A stretch of DNA of 32,710 nt from Entophlyctis helioformis (lineage: Eukaryota; Chytridiomycota; Chytridiomycetes; Chytridiales; Chytriomycetaceae). Every line of letters starts with the position of its first letter. Within the stretch, counting starts at the first letter, position 1. The notes beneath the pieces were generated by a model. That model was not told the origin of the DNA. It did not search any database and saw only the letters and a list, made by a program, of their open reading frames with translations. Positions 19,573 to 30,466 of the stretch are shown piece after piece. Location: NCBI GenBank assembly GCA_025526915.1, contig JAHLKH010000245.1, positions 1-32,710 on the forward strand. The letters run 5' to 3'. The position numbers were made by a program, and so were the translations under genes.

Positions 19573-22500
19573 TCAGACACGCATCTGGTCGCGTCGCCGC
19601 GGCCATTTGGCTTTCGCCCATGCACGGCCCGCACCGAGAACGACGATGCCCTCCCAGGCCGTAACGGCAACGAGGTTGAGCACCGCAATGAGCCACAGGA
19701 TCCATCTAAAGTCTCTGCTCATGACATTGTGGCCCGCTGGCGCATAGTAGTCGACAGGCGTGTTGAAAGCGACGTTGTATCCAATGCCCTGCAGCGCCTC
19801 CTTGGTGCCGCAGTTGATGTGGAACATGCATCCAATGGGGTTGGGATCCGCCAGCATGATGAACGAGATGATGGCAAACACGGTCGCATAGACGGCAAGG
19901 AACACGCGATTGGAAAAGAACCCGGTGCGATACTTGGAGCCAATGTTGAAGGCGGCGGCCGCGTGCAGGATCTGGAACGTGCCAATGAGACCCGTGGCCT
20001 GGCCCTCAAAGTTGTCCGCAAGCTCCCACCAGCGGCGCATGTCGGCAGACGCGCCATCAAACTCGGCGCACCGGAAGAACCGCTGTCGGAAGAGCACCAC
20101 GACGACCGTCACTTGGAAGATGATGTTGATGACAATCTGGCCAACGACGGACAGGATCGTTTCAGGGCCGAGGAGACGGGCAGTCGGACGCGTGTCAGAG
20201 AGGTGGCGGGCGGGCCGTGCCATGGTGAGTGCCCACGACACGGGCACGGTGCTGCCGTCAATAAGAATCCACAGAGCCTGGCTCATGTTGACCACGAAAT
20301 AGTACTGCACGAGGCCAAGGAACGCCAGGATCTCGCCGTACATGATGAGGTACTTGTACGATGCAAACGAAATGTCGAGCGAGCAGCGTGCCTCGCGCAG
20401 CAGCTCAACACACGACATGATGGAGCGGTTGCGGGACGAAAAGTGCGACACGACCGACGACTGGGCCTCGGAGAGCGCGACACCGGCATGCGAAGCCTTG
20501 AGCGCACCGGCATCGTTGCCGCCGTCGCCGCACATGGCCGTGATGCTCTGCTCCATGTGGAGGCGCACGCACCGCACCTTGTCTTCGGGCGACATGCGGG
20601 CAAACACGCGTGTCTCGTGGAGGTACTCGCGCATCCATCCCGACTTGAGCAGCGCGTTGAACGCCTTGCCAGTCACGGCAATCTCGACCTCGCGGAATCC
20701 AGACCGGCCACGTGCAATCAGCGACTCGACATCGGCTCGGCTCAGACTGCTGTCGTCGTCGGTGTTGGTCCACGCAATCTGGCCAAGCTTGTCGAGATCG
20801 CCAATGATGACGTACGGCTCTTGTCCCTGCCAGTCCTTTCGGATCATGGAGCACGTGCGTGCAATGTGGATGCCCGTGTTGATGTGGTCGCCCGTGATCA
20901 TGACAACACGGCAGCCGCCGCGACGGAGTTGGTTGAGGGCCGCCTCCGTGTCGGGCTTGAGCTCGTTGCGGAACAGCAGGAGACCCGCCATGACGGCACC
21001 TTGCTCGACCTGGTCGCGCGTCCAGTTGACCACCTCGGCGGCAGTCACGCCTGCAGGGATCTCGCGCTTTGCCACGGCGAGCACGTAGCAGCCGTTGGAC
21101 GAGTGGGACTTGGCCACTTGGTCAAAATCGACTGGGAGCGAGACTGGATTGACCAGCTCGCGCACACGCTCGTAGGAACCTGCACGTTCAAATCAATTGT
21201 GATGAGTGGGACAGCCGCACGACACTGAAACACAAGCCAACTTACCCTTGAGGAAAACAGTAATCTTGCCCGTCTCGACTTCCTGTGCAATCACGCTCAT
21301 GTACGCTTTGGCGTGCACAAACTCGAACCGCTTGAGGGTGCGCAGCTTGTCTGCACGAGAGTGCACGGCCGGAGACACCATTGCATTGTGGTCGCGCATG
21401 TCCAGCGTCGCACCTGTGGCTCGGAACATCTCAACGTCGACAAAGTTGCCAACATGGTTGCCGCCCACGGTCGAGAGCGAGTGGCAGCAGTGCATGGCCT
21501 GTTTGATGACCATTGGGAACGACGCAAAGTTGGTGTCGAGCATGCCAAACTGCGCTGGCGACGACGAGCTCGGCGAGGCTGTGGGCTGCACGGGATGTGC
21601 TCCGATAAAGTCCAGGCCCTCCTTGGTGAGCGTGCCCGTCTTGTCAAAGCAAAAGACCTTGACTTTGCCAGCAAGCGTGATGCGGCTCAGATCAACGCAC
21701 ATGATGCCTTGGGCACGAAGACGGTCGGACGAGATGCTCTGGCCAATGACGAGGACAGCAGGAAGCAGCGGGCTGAGGACCTGCGAGATGGTGAACATGC
21801 CGTAGAACCACGCGTCTGCGTCTGCGCTGCCCAGCATGATGATGGACAGGATAAGCATAATGACACCCCAGACCGCGAGCATGGGCAGCACAATCTTGAG
21901 ATGCTCCAGAAAGACAAACGAGACGGGCATGGGGTACAGGATGTCGCGCACCAGACGGCCCTTGGCAGTCGATGCTCCCGTGGAAAGCACAATCGCCGTG
22001 ACGGGCTCGTTGGGGGCATCGGGACGCGTCTCGAGCACATAGCAGCCAGCAAAGAGCGAGTTGATCTTGCCCGCCTCGTCATGTCTGAACGTCAAGTCGT
22101 CGTTCTTGATCGCAAACTTGGCCACCGGAAGCGCCTCGCCAGTCAGCGAGGACTCGTCGGCCACCACCTCGCCCTTGACAATGACGCAGTCGACCGAGAG
22201 CTGGTTGGAGGATGACGCCTCAATCTCAATAACGTCACCCGGGGTCAGCTCGGTGCAGTCGACCGTCGTCCACGTGCCGTCACGGAGCACACGAGACGTG
22301 CCGCGGAAAGTCGCCATCTCGAGCACACGCTTCTGGGCATTGGTGGACACGATGACCTTGACCACGCCTGATCCGATAATGACGACGGACAGAACAATGC
22401 CCATGTAGTAGTAGGCGTAGTAGTACCAGATCAGGAGCATCATGAGCTGGTAGATGTAAAAGATCCCCGTGAACTCTTTGATGATGCCCTTGGCAAATGT

Positions 22501-24436
22501 GTCGACTCTGAACACAATCTGGTTGGGACCGTCGAGCTCGTGGCGACGCTCGGCCTCGGAAGACGAGAGACCGGCCGATTGCCTGACCAGGTCCGAGTGC
22601 TTGGGGCCGATGGTGAACTTGTACGGCTCAAACGATCCGGTCGTCTGATCAAAGACGTAGCGCACACACTCAAACTCAATGTAGCGACGCCCATTGTTGG
22701 TGTACTTGATCGATGTCGTCTTGAGCGCGCGGTCCATCTTGGTCATTTGCAGGAACTGGCGCTCAATCTTTTGAATGCGCTCGACAATGGGGCCAAGGTT
22801 GTTGAACTTGACGGCGCTGGCGAGCTCCTTTTCGATCAGCACAAATGAGGCAGATGCTAACGGGGCACGGACGGCAAAGTACGTCAGGAGCCACGACGAG
22901 TTGACTTGGAGGGTCACGAACCAGATGGTCATGATGTGCCACAGGATGATAAAGACGCGCGACAGGTTTTCGTGGTTGCCGAGCAGAAGGGTCGAGTCCC
23001 GTGAGCCGTATCCCGAAAAGACCTCGTAGTAGTCAGCGATGATGATGCTCATGAGGAAGAACCAGAAAAAGCTCGTGATGACGATCGAGGCAAGGACCAT
23101 TGTGCCCAGCGGGTCTTTGCGGTATCCGGTGAACCGCAAGTCCGAGCTCTTTGCCGAACGGGCAATGGACTCTTGCATCTCCAGCTGATTGTCGTCAAAC
23201 ATGGTGGTCTGCTTGGCGCTGTCTGCCGTGAATCCACCAGGTCCCTGGATGTTGCGACGTGGTCGGTGAGGACCGCATTCAGGGGGGGGGGGAGCCACAG
23301 GTGACATTGAAACAACACATGGAGACCTACAGCAGCGCGAAGAGAGCGGTAGATCTGGTAGATGAAAAGGATAGAGGCCTGCATGATGACAACGCCGTAA
23401 AAGATGACAAACTCTGTCTCGAACATGGTAAGCTCAAACACCTTGGGCTTGCACTGGAGCACAAAGGGAGCCCGTGGCGTCCCGGCGGTCTTGTCAAGGC
23501 CGAGATCCGCAGCGCACGACTGCACCAGCGCCTTGTCGCCGGCCGCATTTCCAGGATGGTAGTTTGTGACATTGACGAGATGGGTCAAGGAGCACGGGAA
23601 CAGAGCCTCTGGGTTGGCCGGCTGTGCGATGGATGGGTCGTAGCTACCGTGGTTGCACAGGCACGCCGAGACGGTGGCTGCACACGCGGCGTCAAAGGAT
23701 GTGCCGGGCCGGCAAGATCCGTCGTGGCAGTAGAATTGGCCGGAGGGGCAGGCTCTGGGCATGACCTTTGGCGGGCAAGCGTCGATGGACGGCACGCAGA
23801 CCACAGGGCATGCCTGGTTGTTGCGGGTGAGGGCCGGGCAGACGTTGCCGTCGAGATCAAACTGGTTGACTGTGGCGGATCGATGGTGGCCGGTGACGTC
23901 GACGGGAAACATTCGGGAATGCACAAGGTGGGTCAGTGTATGCAGATGTGTGCAGGCACACGGCACACGGCGCAAGAAGCAAGCCTGCGTGCGCACAGCA
24001 TCGAGGGATCTGCGTGCTGGCCGAGGCCGAGGCAAGACGCAGGCAGACGCAGGCAGTAAGCGGCCGTCAAACTCCGCTCTCGACGGACGCCCCTCTGCGC
24101 TCAAATCGTGGCCGACTCCGACCAGCCAGCAGCGGCACAGCATTGGAGCAGAGTACGACAGAGCAGAGCAGGGCAGAGCAGAGCAGAGCATACAGCGTGC
24201 CATGGAATGCAATGCATTCGGTGCTACGCCGTGATGCACTCGCAGCTGCAGACAATGCCGGGCAGAGCCGGACAGTGGCGGGCAGCGCCGTGGATGCGAA
24301 GAGCAGCCAGCAGGATAACGAATGCGGACGTACCGACGTGCCACGGACGGGCGCTGGCTGGCTGCAGGCCTGCGCAGAGCAGCAGCGCGAGACACGCCGC
24401 ACGAGCCGCATGCAGCGGGGCTGCCGATTGACGCAT
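19573..24436 (-). CDS. P5-type (P5B-like) ATPase with secreted-type cysteine-rich N-terminal domain
   Basis: Four exons (24436-24334, 23869-23331, 23244-21246, 21179-19573) sum to exactly 1415 residues plus stop. Exon 1 gives a signal peptide (CLALLLCAGLQPASA). Exon 2 encodes a domain with 13 cysteines, including CPSGQFYCHDGSC, which resembles an LDL-receptor class A pattern, then a first membrane helix. The ATPase core follows: ESSLTGEALP actuator loop near 580, SPLLPAVLVIGQ in M4, CFDKTGTLT with the phosphorylated Asp near 748, and GDGGNDAGALK near 1098. DKTGTLTKEGLDF and the M4 to P-domain spacing mark the P5 branch. P5B members such as ATP13A2/3 move polyamines out of endolysosomes. The first M4 residue of the usual PPxLP is Ser here. 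Intron 1 is 464 nt, far longer than the rest, so exon 1 is the least certain part. Confidence 0.88.
24150..24196. repeat. GAGCA pentanucleotide tract in ATPase intron 1
   Basis: Repeated CAGAG/GAGCA units (for example GAGCAGAGCAGGGCAGAGCA) inside the long first intron of the P5 ATPase gene. Simple repeat, probably unstable in length. Confidence 0.75.
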
Positions 24437-25198
24437 TGCAGCCGTTGGTTGTGGTTGTGGTTGTGGTTGTGGTTGTGGTTGTGGTTGTGGATGCAGTGGC
24501 AATCGTCGCGTGGTGGGTGCCGAGAGTGGCGGCGAAGAGGCAAGAGAAAGCGAGAGAAAGCAAGAGGCTGTGATGAGCAAAGAGCGAAAGCAGCGATCGA
24601 GCGAGCGAGCGAGCGAGCGAGGCTCGGAGGGCGGTGGCACAGCAGCGACGATGGCCGGTGCTTGAGGTGGTCACAGATGCAAGCGTCGGCAGCCAACAAA
24701 CACGGCGGCAAGGCGGCTTTGTGATCACGGCACAACCCAGAGCAGCACGGCACAACTCACAACTACCGGGCCGTGCGCTTTGTTTGCAGGCCGGCAGATC
24801 CATGCGTGTCCCGCACATCCATGGCTGCCATCCACTCCATCCATGTTTACGCTGCCGCGAGTTGCTGCGACAATGCCCGGCAGACAGCAGGGGCACGATG
24901 GGCTGCATCCAGAGGCCTGCGCTGCGGCATTGTTTGGTGCTCGCCGGCTGGATCGGGCAGATCGGGCAGGTCGGGCTGGCCGAGTCTGCAAGGCACTGCC
25001 CCGCTCACAGCCGTGCCTGCACCATTGGGCAGCTGTCCTGGGCAGCCAGGACTCGACTCGCAAGATGCGCAACTCCGACTGGCCGCGATCTCCGACTGCC
25101 GACCAGAACCACCGACAGCCCAAACGGCCCCGGCAGCACAACCCAGCCCGCACATCCCAAACAGCCCAAACAACAAAGCAACGGTGGCGGGAACTGTC
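24437..25198. other. Divergent promoter region between the P5 ATPase and F-BAR genes
   Basis: 762 bases between two divergent start codons. Contents: a GTGGTT hexanucleotide array at 24447-24490, GAGC units at 24599-24621, and otherwise mixed sequence with no gene I can support. No clear TATA box. The frames crossing it are of low complexity. Confidence 0.5.
24447..24490. repeat. GTGGTT hexanucleotide minisatellite
   Basis: About seven tandem GTGGTT units immediately upstream of the P5 ATPase start codon (minus strand CCACAA/AACCAC). It would lie in that gene's 5' untranslated region or core promoter. Confidence 0.88.
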
Positions 25199-27683
25199 AT
25201 GGAGCTGCTACATTCGCAAGCGCAGTCGCTGCAGATGCCGTCGATGCAGATGCAGCCACAAGGGTCGCCGCCCTTGCAGTCCAAGCCGGGCTTTGTCAAC
25301 TCGTTCTGGGTGCGTCGTTGTCTGCGTATCTGCCCGTGCTGTGCCACCAGCTGTGCCACCTGCCGTGCGTCTTGCTGACTGCGAGGACAGGGCGAGCAGA
25401 ACAAGGGGCTGGACGTGCTGCTGGCACGCATGAAGCAGGGCAAGCACCTGAGCGAAGAGGTGCATGCCCTGCTGCGCGAGCGTGCCAACATCGAGGAAGA
25501 CTACGGCAAGCGCATGTCCAAGCTGGCCAAGACGTTCAACCCCAAGGACGAGCATGGGTGCGCATCTCGGGTGGCCGTGTTGTCGTGCCCGCTCTGCACT
25601 GACCCCGAATGCTGTGCCTGGCAACACCAACAACCACGACAACAACAACAACAACAACAAAGCACGCTGAGAGAGGCGCTCGATGTGGTGCGCAACGAGC
25701 TGGAACGCAGTGCGCGTGTCCATCAGGACCTGGCCAACGAGCTGCGCGTCAAGCTCGAGAAGCCGCTGCAAGAGTTTATCACCACGCAGAGCGCCATCCG
25801 CAAGAACGTGAGCACCAGCTGCCTGTGTCTGTCTGCGTCTGTCTGCGTCTGTCTTGCCTGCCCTTGGCTGTCTCGCTCTGTTGTCGTGCATGTGTGCAGC
25901 CCACGCCAACTGACGCGCACGACGCGGTCTGCACACGCTCCAGCACCAACGCATCCTCGAGAAACACAACCAGAACCGCAGTGCCCAGGAGAGCGCCGTT
26001 ATCAAGGGCAAGGAAAAGTACGAGACACGTTCGCTGGAAGCTGCCCAGCTGTACCAGCTCGTGCGCCAAGGCGTCAACTCCAAAGAAGGCGACAAGGTGT
26101 GTCTGTGTTTGCTTGTCTCGCCTTTCTCGGCCTCACTGGAACAGAGGGAGAGGATCGCTATGCCACGAAGCGCTCACACAACACACTTGCAGATTCGTGC
26201 AAAGTACGAAAAGACCCAGGTGTTGGCACGGCAGGCGGACCAAGACTACAAAGCATCGGTCGAGAAGCTAGGCGAGATCCACCGTGCCTGGCAGGCTGAC
26301 ATGGTCACCGCGTGCATTGTAAGCTGGTCGAGTGCCGCGATCCCGCGTCATCCCAAGCTGAGGATCTGACCAACGCGACTCGACTGATCTGCAGGACTAC
26401 CAAAAGATGGAAGAAGACCGGTTCCAGTTTGTGCGAGGCAACATCTGGAACTATGCAAACTTTATGAGCGGTCTCTGTGTCGCCGAAGACGAGGTAACAA
26501 CTGCCTGCCTGCCATGACCTAATGTGGTCCCTATGCATGATTGGCGGCTGGCACTGACAGCCCACCTAGTCCTGCGAGCGTGTTCGTGTGTCGCTCGAGA
26601 AATGCGACTTTGAGAAGGACCTGAACATGTTCCTCGAAAAGCACGCCACAGGCTCAGAGATCCCAAGTACGTCTCACCCCAACTCATCGACTGCCCATCC
26701 TGCGGCTCACACCATGCGTCTGCTGATCCATTGCCGCACAGAGCCAATGTCATATGTGCCGTTTGGCGATGCAGCCATCCCTGGGCTGTCATCTGGCGCA
26801 CCGTCCCAAACGCCACCAGGTGCCATCTCCAACATCGCTGCCGCATCCAGCACAGGCACTGCGGCGCCGCAGCAGCAACGCCCCTCGAGTATCCTCGGCA
26901 GTGCGTTTGCGACACTCACAGGCAGCAGCATCAACAGCAACTACAGCAACAAAGACGCCAGCAACGGCAATGGCGGCCTTGGTGGTGGGATCAGCAACTC
27001 TAGCAGCGCAGGCGGGATCGGCGGTTTTAGTCTCAGCTTGGGCTTGGGATCCATGTCGGCACGGTCGTCAGTCACTCAACCGCAACAGCAGCAGCAGCCG
27101 AGCTCGGCCGACTTGAATGGCAGACCCTCTGTTACAGATATGGGCGGCAGCTCAAACGGTCGCGGTGGGACGATGACATATGACCAGCCCGCACCAGACA
27201 TGCCGCGCGGAATCTCGAGTGTCGCGTATGATCCACACGCCATTTCACACCACCATCACCACAGCCATCATCCGAGTGCAGGCGGCATGGGGGGCTATGC
27301 GTCGCAGCAGCCCGACGTGTTCCGATACGATCCGTTTGACGTGCCCGAGACCGTCAACATCCTTTTCACCGGTACGCGCATCCGCGCTTTGGTGTTGGCG
27401 GACATATCCACACAACTGACACTCGACGGCATGGACAGTGCGCGCCATCTACGACTACGACGCCAATGCATCGGAAGAGTTGACAATCCTAAAGGGCCAG
27501 ATGATCCCTGTGATTGCCGCCCACGAAGACGGGTGCGTCACACCAATCGCCATCCACTGCTGCGATGTCGACTGACATGGTTGTGGTGCATCTGCACACA
27601 GGTGGTGGGAAGGTCTTGGATCCGAGGACGGCCGTCGTCGCAAAGGACTCTTCCCCAGCAACTTTACAGAAGCGATCAACTAA
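25199..27683 (+). CDS. F-BAR and SH3 domain protein (PSTPIP/Cdc15-like)
   Basis: Ten exons are inferred: 25199-25309, 25391-25557, 25663-25807, 25944-26096, 26193-26318, 26395-26493, 26570-26666, 26742-27371, 27439-27532 and 27602-27683. They total 567 residues with every junction in phase. Residues about 30-300 are an F-BAR domain: GFVNSFWGEQNKGLDVLLAR, RERANIEEDYGKRMSKLAK, then long helices and EDRFQFVRGNIWNYANFMS. This module bends membranes as a dimer. A low-complexity Ser/Gly/Gln/His linker follows (exon 8). The SH3 domain occupies residues 510-567, split across exons 9 and 10: VRAIYDYDANASEELTILKG, DGWWEG, GLFPSNFTE. The layout matches the fungal Cdc15/Imp2/Hof1 and animal PSTPIP proteins of cytokinesis and actin regulation, though shorter than Cdc15. 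Stop is 41 bases before the next gene. Confidence 0.93.
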
Positions 27684-27724
27684 ACTCGGGCACGGTTTCC
27701 ACATCAAATAAACGTTTTTCCATC

Positions 27725-29419
27725 ATGGCCGCCAACGCCAGCAGAGATGTTCTGCATGTCGACGTGCTGGTCATTGGGTCGGGAGCAGGCGGCAAGATTG
27801 CGCGTCCAGCCGCTAGCCTGGGTCTGAGAGTCGCATACATTGAGCGCGGGCCGCTAGGCGGCACGTGCCTCAACCGCGGCTGCATTCCGTCCAAGATGCT
27901 TATCCACCCGGCAGACGTCATGGCCGATATCGACGACGCTGCCAAGTTTGGCATCAGCACGGCTGGCAAGGCGGCCATCGACCGGGCGGGTTTGGTGAGA
28001 CGCGTGTGCGAGGACGTGGATGGCGAGTCGGCCGGGATCTGTGCCGCCGTGTCCAAGCATGCGGGCGTGACGCTGCTACGCGGCGACGCAGTGTTTACCG
28101 ACCCATGGACGGTTGCAGTGACGGGCAGCGACGGGTCCGTCCGCTGCGTTCGCGCATCGCGCATCTTCATCGCGACCGGCTGCAGAGGTCTGTGCTTTGC
28201 CTCTCTGGCTTGCGCATGCCAACGTGTGGACACAGCTGATATGCCAGACAATGCCAAAACAGCACATGTACCAGATATTCCCGGACTGGCCGGCACGCCG
28301 TACCTGACGTACGAGGAAGCGCTCAGAAGCACAACCATGTACCAGTCCATGATCGTCATTGGCGGCGGATACATATCTGTGGAGCTCGGCTACTATTTCG
28401 GCCAGACAGGCACCCGCGTCGAGTTTCTCGTGAGGAGCAAGCTGGTGGCGTCCGAGGACGACGACGTGAGGGCCGAGTTTGAGCGCGTCTTTCGCGGCCG
28501 GTTTCCTGGACTGCATACAGGCGTTGTCCCTGTCCGTGTCCACCATGACGGCAAGGCGTTTCATGTCGAGTGCGAGAAGACCATGCCAGGCGGACATGTG
28601 AGCACAAGGACGTTCACCGCCGAGGCATTGCTGGTCGCGACAGGCGTGAGACCCAACACAGACACGCTTGGACTTGGGGCTGCTGGCGTTCAAGTGGATG
28701 ATCGCGGGTACGTGGTGGTGGATGACAGACTCTGCACCACACAGCCGCATGTGTGGGCATTCGGCGACGTGATCGGGCGGCACCTGTTCCGCCATACAGC
28801 AAACTACGAGGGATCATGGGTGTTTGAACATGTGATCCGCCGCCCGTTTGTGCGAGACGCTGCTGCTGCTGCCCAGAGTGATGATGGCATTGCAGGTGCT
28901 AGCGCGGAGCCAAACGATCGCATCAACTATCCGCCTGTGCCGCATGCAGTGTTCTCTAACCCGCAGATAGGCGGTGTGGGCATGACGCAGCGAGAAGCCA
29001 TTGCCAAGTTCGGCGAGCAAGGCATCATCGTGGGCCGGTGTAGCTACGACGAGGTGGCAATGGGCAACGCCATGCTAAGCGATCACGGATTCTGCAAGCT
29101 CATCTTTGAGCGTCCACGGCCATTGACCGGTGCAGAGCATCGAGCCAGTAGCCCACGCCAACCCACAGCAGATGCGATGGCAGCAGGGGATCGCAAGACC
29201 CGTATCGAAGCCGTGTCGCGGACATGCAAGCTCGTTGGCACACACATTGTGGGCCGCGAGGCATCAACGCTCATCCACATGCCGATCGCATACATGCGCA
29301 TGGGGGCATCCCTTGCAGACATGATGGACACCATCTACGTGCATCCAGCGCTGCCTGAGCTCGTGCGGGATGCAGCCCGATCTGCGCTGGATGCGCTGGA
29401 CGCAACGCTCGATGAATGA
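27725..29419 (+). CDS. Class I pyridine nucleotide-disulfide oxidoreductase, mycothione reductase/lipoamide dehydrogenase-like
   Basis: Two exons (27725-28187, 28263-29419) give 539 residues. The 75-nt intron is in frame and stop-free. Removing it turns the sequence into IATGCRAHVPDIPGLAGTPY, the family norm. FAD-binding VIGSGAGGKIA is near residue 16. The redox pair is C48/C53 in GGTCLNRGCIPSKMLIHPAD. The NAD(P) fold is at MIVIGGGYISVELGYYFG, the second FAD motif at WAFGDVIGRHL, and the catalytic His-Glu pair in HPALPEL near 515. The family reduces a disulfide substrate with NAD(P)H through FAD. CIPSKMLIHPADV is closer to mycothione reductase-like and unclassified bacterial or fungal enzymes than to mitochondrial LPD. 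An inserted stretch of about 35 residues near 460 is unusual. No mitochondrial targeting peptide is obvious. Substrate unknown. Confidence 0.9.
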   Translation: MAANASRDVLHVDVLVIGSGAGGKIARPAASLGLRVAYIERGPLGGTCLNRGCIPSKMLIHPADVMADIDDAAKFGISTAGKAAIDRAGLVRRVCEDVDGESAGICAAVSKHAGVTLLRGDAVFTDPWTVAVTGSDGSVRCVRASRIFIATGCRGLCFASLACACQRVDTADMPDNAKTAHVPDIPGLAGTPYLTYEEALRSTTMYQSMIVIGGGYISVELGYYFGQTGTRVEFLVRSKLVASEDDDVRAEFERVFRGRFPGLHTGVVPVRVHHDGKAFHVECEKTMPGGHVSTRTFTAEALLVATGVRPNTDTLGLGAAGVQVDDRGYVVVDDRLCTTQPHVWAFGDVIGRHLFRHTANYEGSWVFEHVIRRPFVRDAAAAAQSDDGIAGASAEPNDRINYPPVPHAVFSNPQIGGVGMTQREAIAKFGEQGIIVGRCSYDEVAMGNAMLSDHGFCKLIFERPRPLTGAEHRASSPRQPTADAMAAGDRKTRIEAVSRTCKLVGTHIVGREASTLIHMPIAYMRMGASLADMMDTIYVHPALPELVRDAARSALDALDATLDE

Positions 29420-29461
29420 AAACGGAACGGGTTGGCGCTCCAGCCAACAGCAGACGTTGAG

Positions 29462-29546
29462 ATGGCGAGCGCAGGAGGAGCAAGATTCTGGAGCTATGTC
29501 AAGAGCAAGGAGTTCCGGACCTACCTCATGAGGTGCGCCTGTGTGT

Positions 29547-29589
<43 letters not shown>

Positions 29590-30354
29590 CACAGCTGCAT
29601 GTGCCTGCCTGCGTGTGCTGTGCTGCCTGCCTGCTGACACACCGACTGCCACTGGCCGCACGGGATGCTGCCACCAAACCATCGATGGCCATCAACGCCC
29701 ATCGGCTGCCTGCCCACACCAACACACTCGCACACTCGCGCACTCCGTATCGGCTGCATCTGCGTCCGTTGCCTGCCATCGACCCGCCACCTGTGCCCGT
29801 TGGCCGTCCATCCAGCACGGTGAGCATCGATGCATCCTCGCAGCCTGGCCTGCTGATTGAGCAACGTGATCTGCCGTGTCTGCCGGTCTGTCTGTCGGTC
29901 TGCCGGTCTGTGGTGCTGACACCTCGTCTGATCCAACAGCACTTCTGGGGCCCTGTTGCCAACTGGGGCCTGCCGCTTGCCGCCATCGCAGACACCCAAA
30001 AGTCGCCCGAGCTTATCTCTGGCAAGATGACGGTTGGTAAGCCCGCGATGCCATGCTACGCCACACTGCATGCGGCACACAAGTGCAGCCAGATCTGGCT
30101 GCGATCTTGCCCCCCCACAACTCACTCGTCTGAATGCCATGTCGGCAGCGCTGTCGGTCTACTCGCTGCTGTTCATGAGATTCGCATGGCAGGTGCAGCC
30201 GCGCAACTACCTGCTGCTGCTCGTGCATGTCGTCAACGAGTCGGCGCAGCTCGTGCAGGGATACAGATACTTGGACTATTTCCACTGGGGCGGAAAGGAG
30301 CGTTTTGAAAAGGCTGCGTCTGCCGCTGGGCAGCTCCCCACGCCCACTGCGTAA
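29462..30354 (+). CDS. MPC1: Mitochondrial pyruvate carrier subunit 1
   Basis: MPC1 pairs with MPC2 in the inner mitochondrial membrane to import pyruvate. Exon 1 (29462 to about 29532) encodes [15 protein letters not shown]. Exon 2 (29940-30036) encodes [20 protein letters not shown] and [10 protein letters not shown]. Exon 3 (30149-30354) encodes [20 protein letters not shown], then [20 protein letters not shown]. Junction 2-3 is clean: GGTAAGC donor, phase 1, restoring MTVALSVYS. Junction 1-2 is not. The best donor (29533, GAG/gtgcgc) is phase 2 while exon 2 opens in phase 0. A donor at 29543 (TGT/gtgtct) restores phase at the cost of two extra residues, and a 4-nt microexon is the other way out. 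Intron 1 is about 400 nt and carries a CTGC microsatellite. With the 29543 donor the protein is 127 residues, normal for the family. Confidence 0.9.
29547..29590. repeat. (CTGC)11 microsatellite in MPC1 intron 1
   Basis: Eleven perfect CTGC units, beginning 14 bases after the presumed splice donor of MPC1. Being pyrimidine-rich and so close to the donor, length changes could affect splicing. Confidence 0.95.
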
Positions 30355-30466
30355 ACCAGCCACGGCTCAAGACCGCAGCAGCAGCAACAGCAGCAGCAGA
30401 TACGATCGTCTGTGTGTGGCAACCAATACAACAACGCGATGGTTCATGGGTCGTTGTGCGAAGCGT

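Noticed and set aside
19729..21228. Plus-strand open frame of 499 codons
   Set aside because: Antisense to ATPase exon 4. It is a GC-driven shadow with no domain.
23280..23294. Run of 11 G as a possible frameshift in the ATPase
   Set aside because: It lies inside the 86-nt intron 23245-23330, so coding phase is unaffected.
28188..28262. Extra 25-residue insertion in the oxidoreductase
   Set aside because: It has intron ends (GTCTGT..CAG), and removing it restores the conserved ATGxR..HVPDIPGL motif, so it is treated as an intron.
29547..29590. Possible CRISPR-like or cysteine-rich coding repeat
   Set aside because: Units are only 4 bp with no spacers. Translation gives a meaningless CLPA repeat inside an intron.
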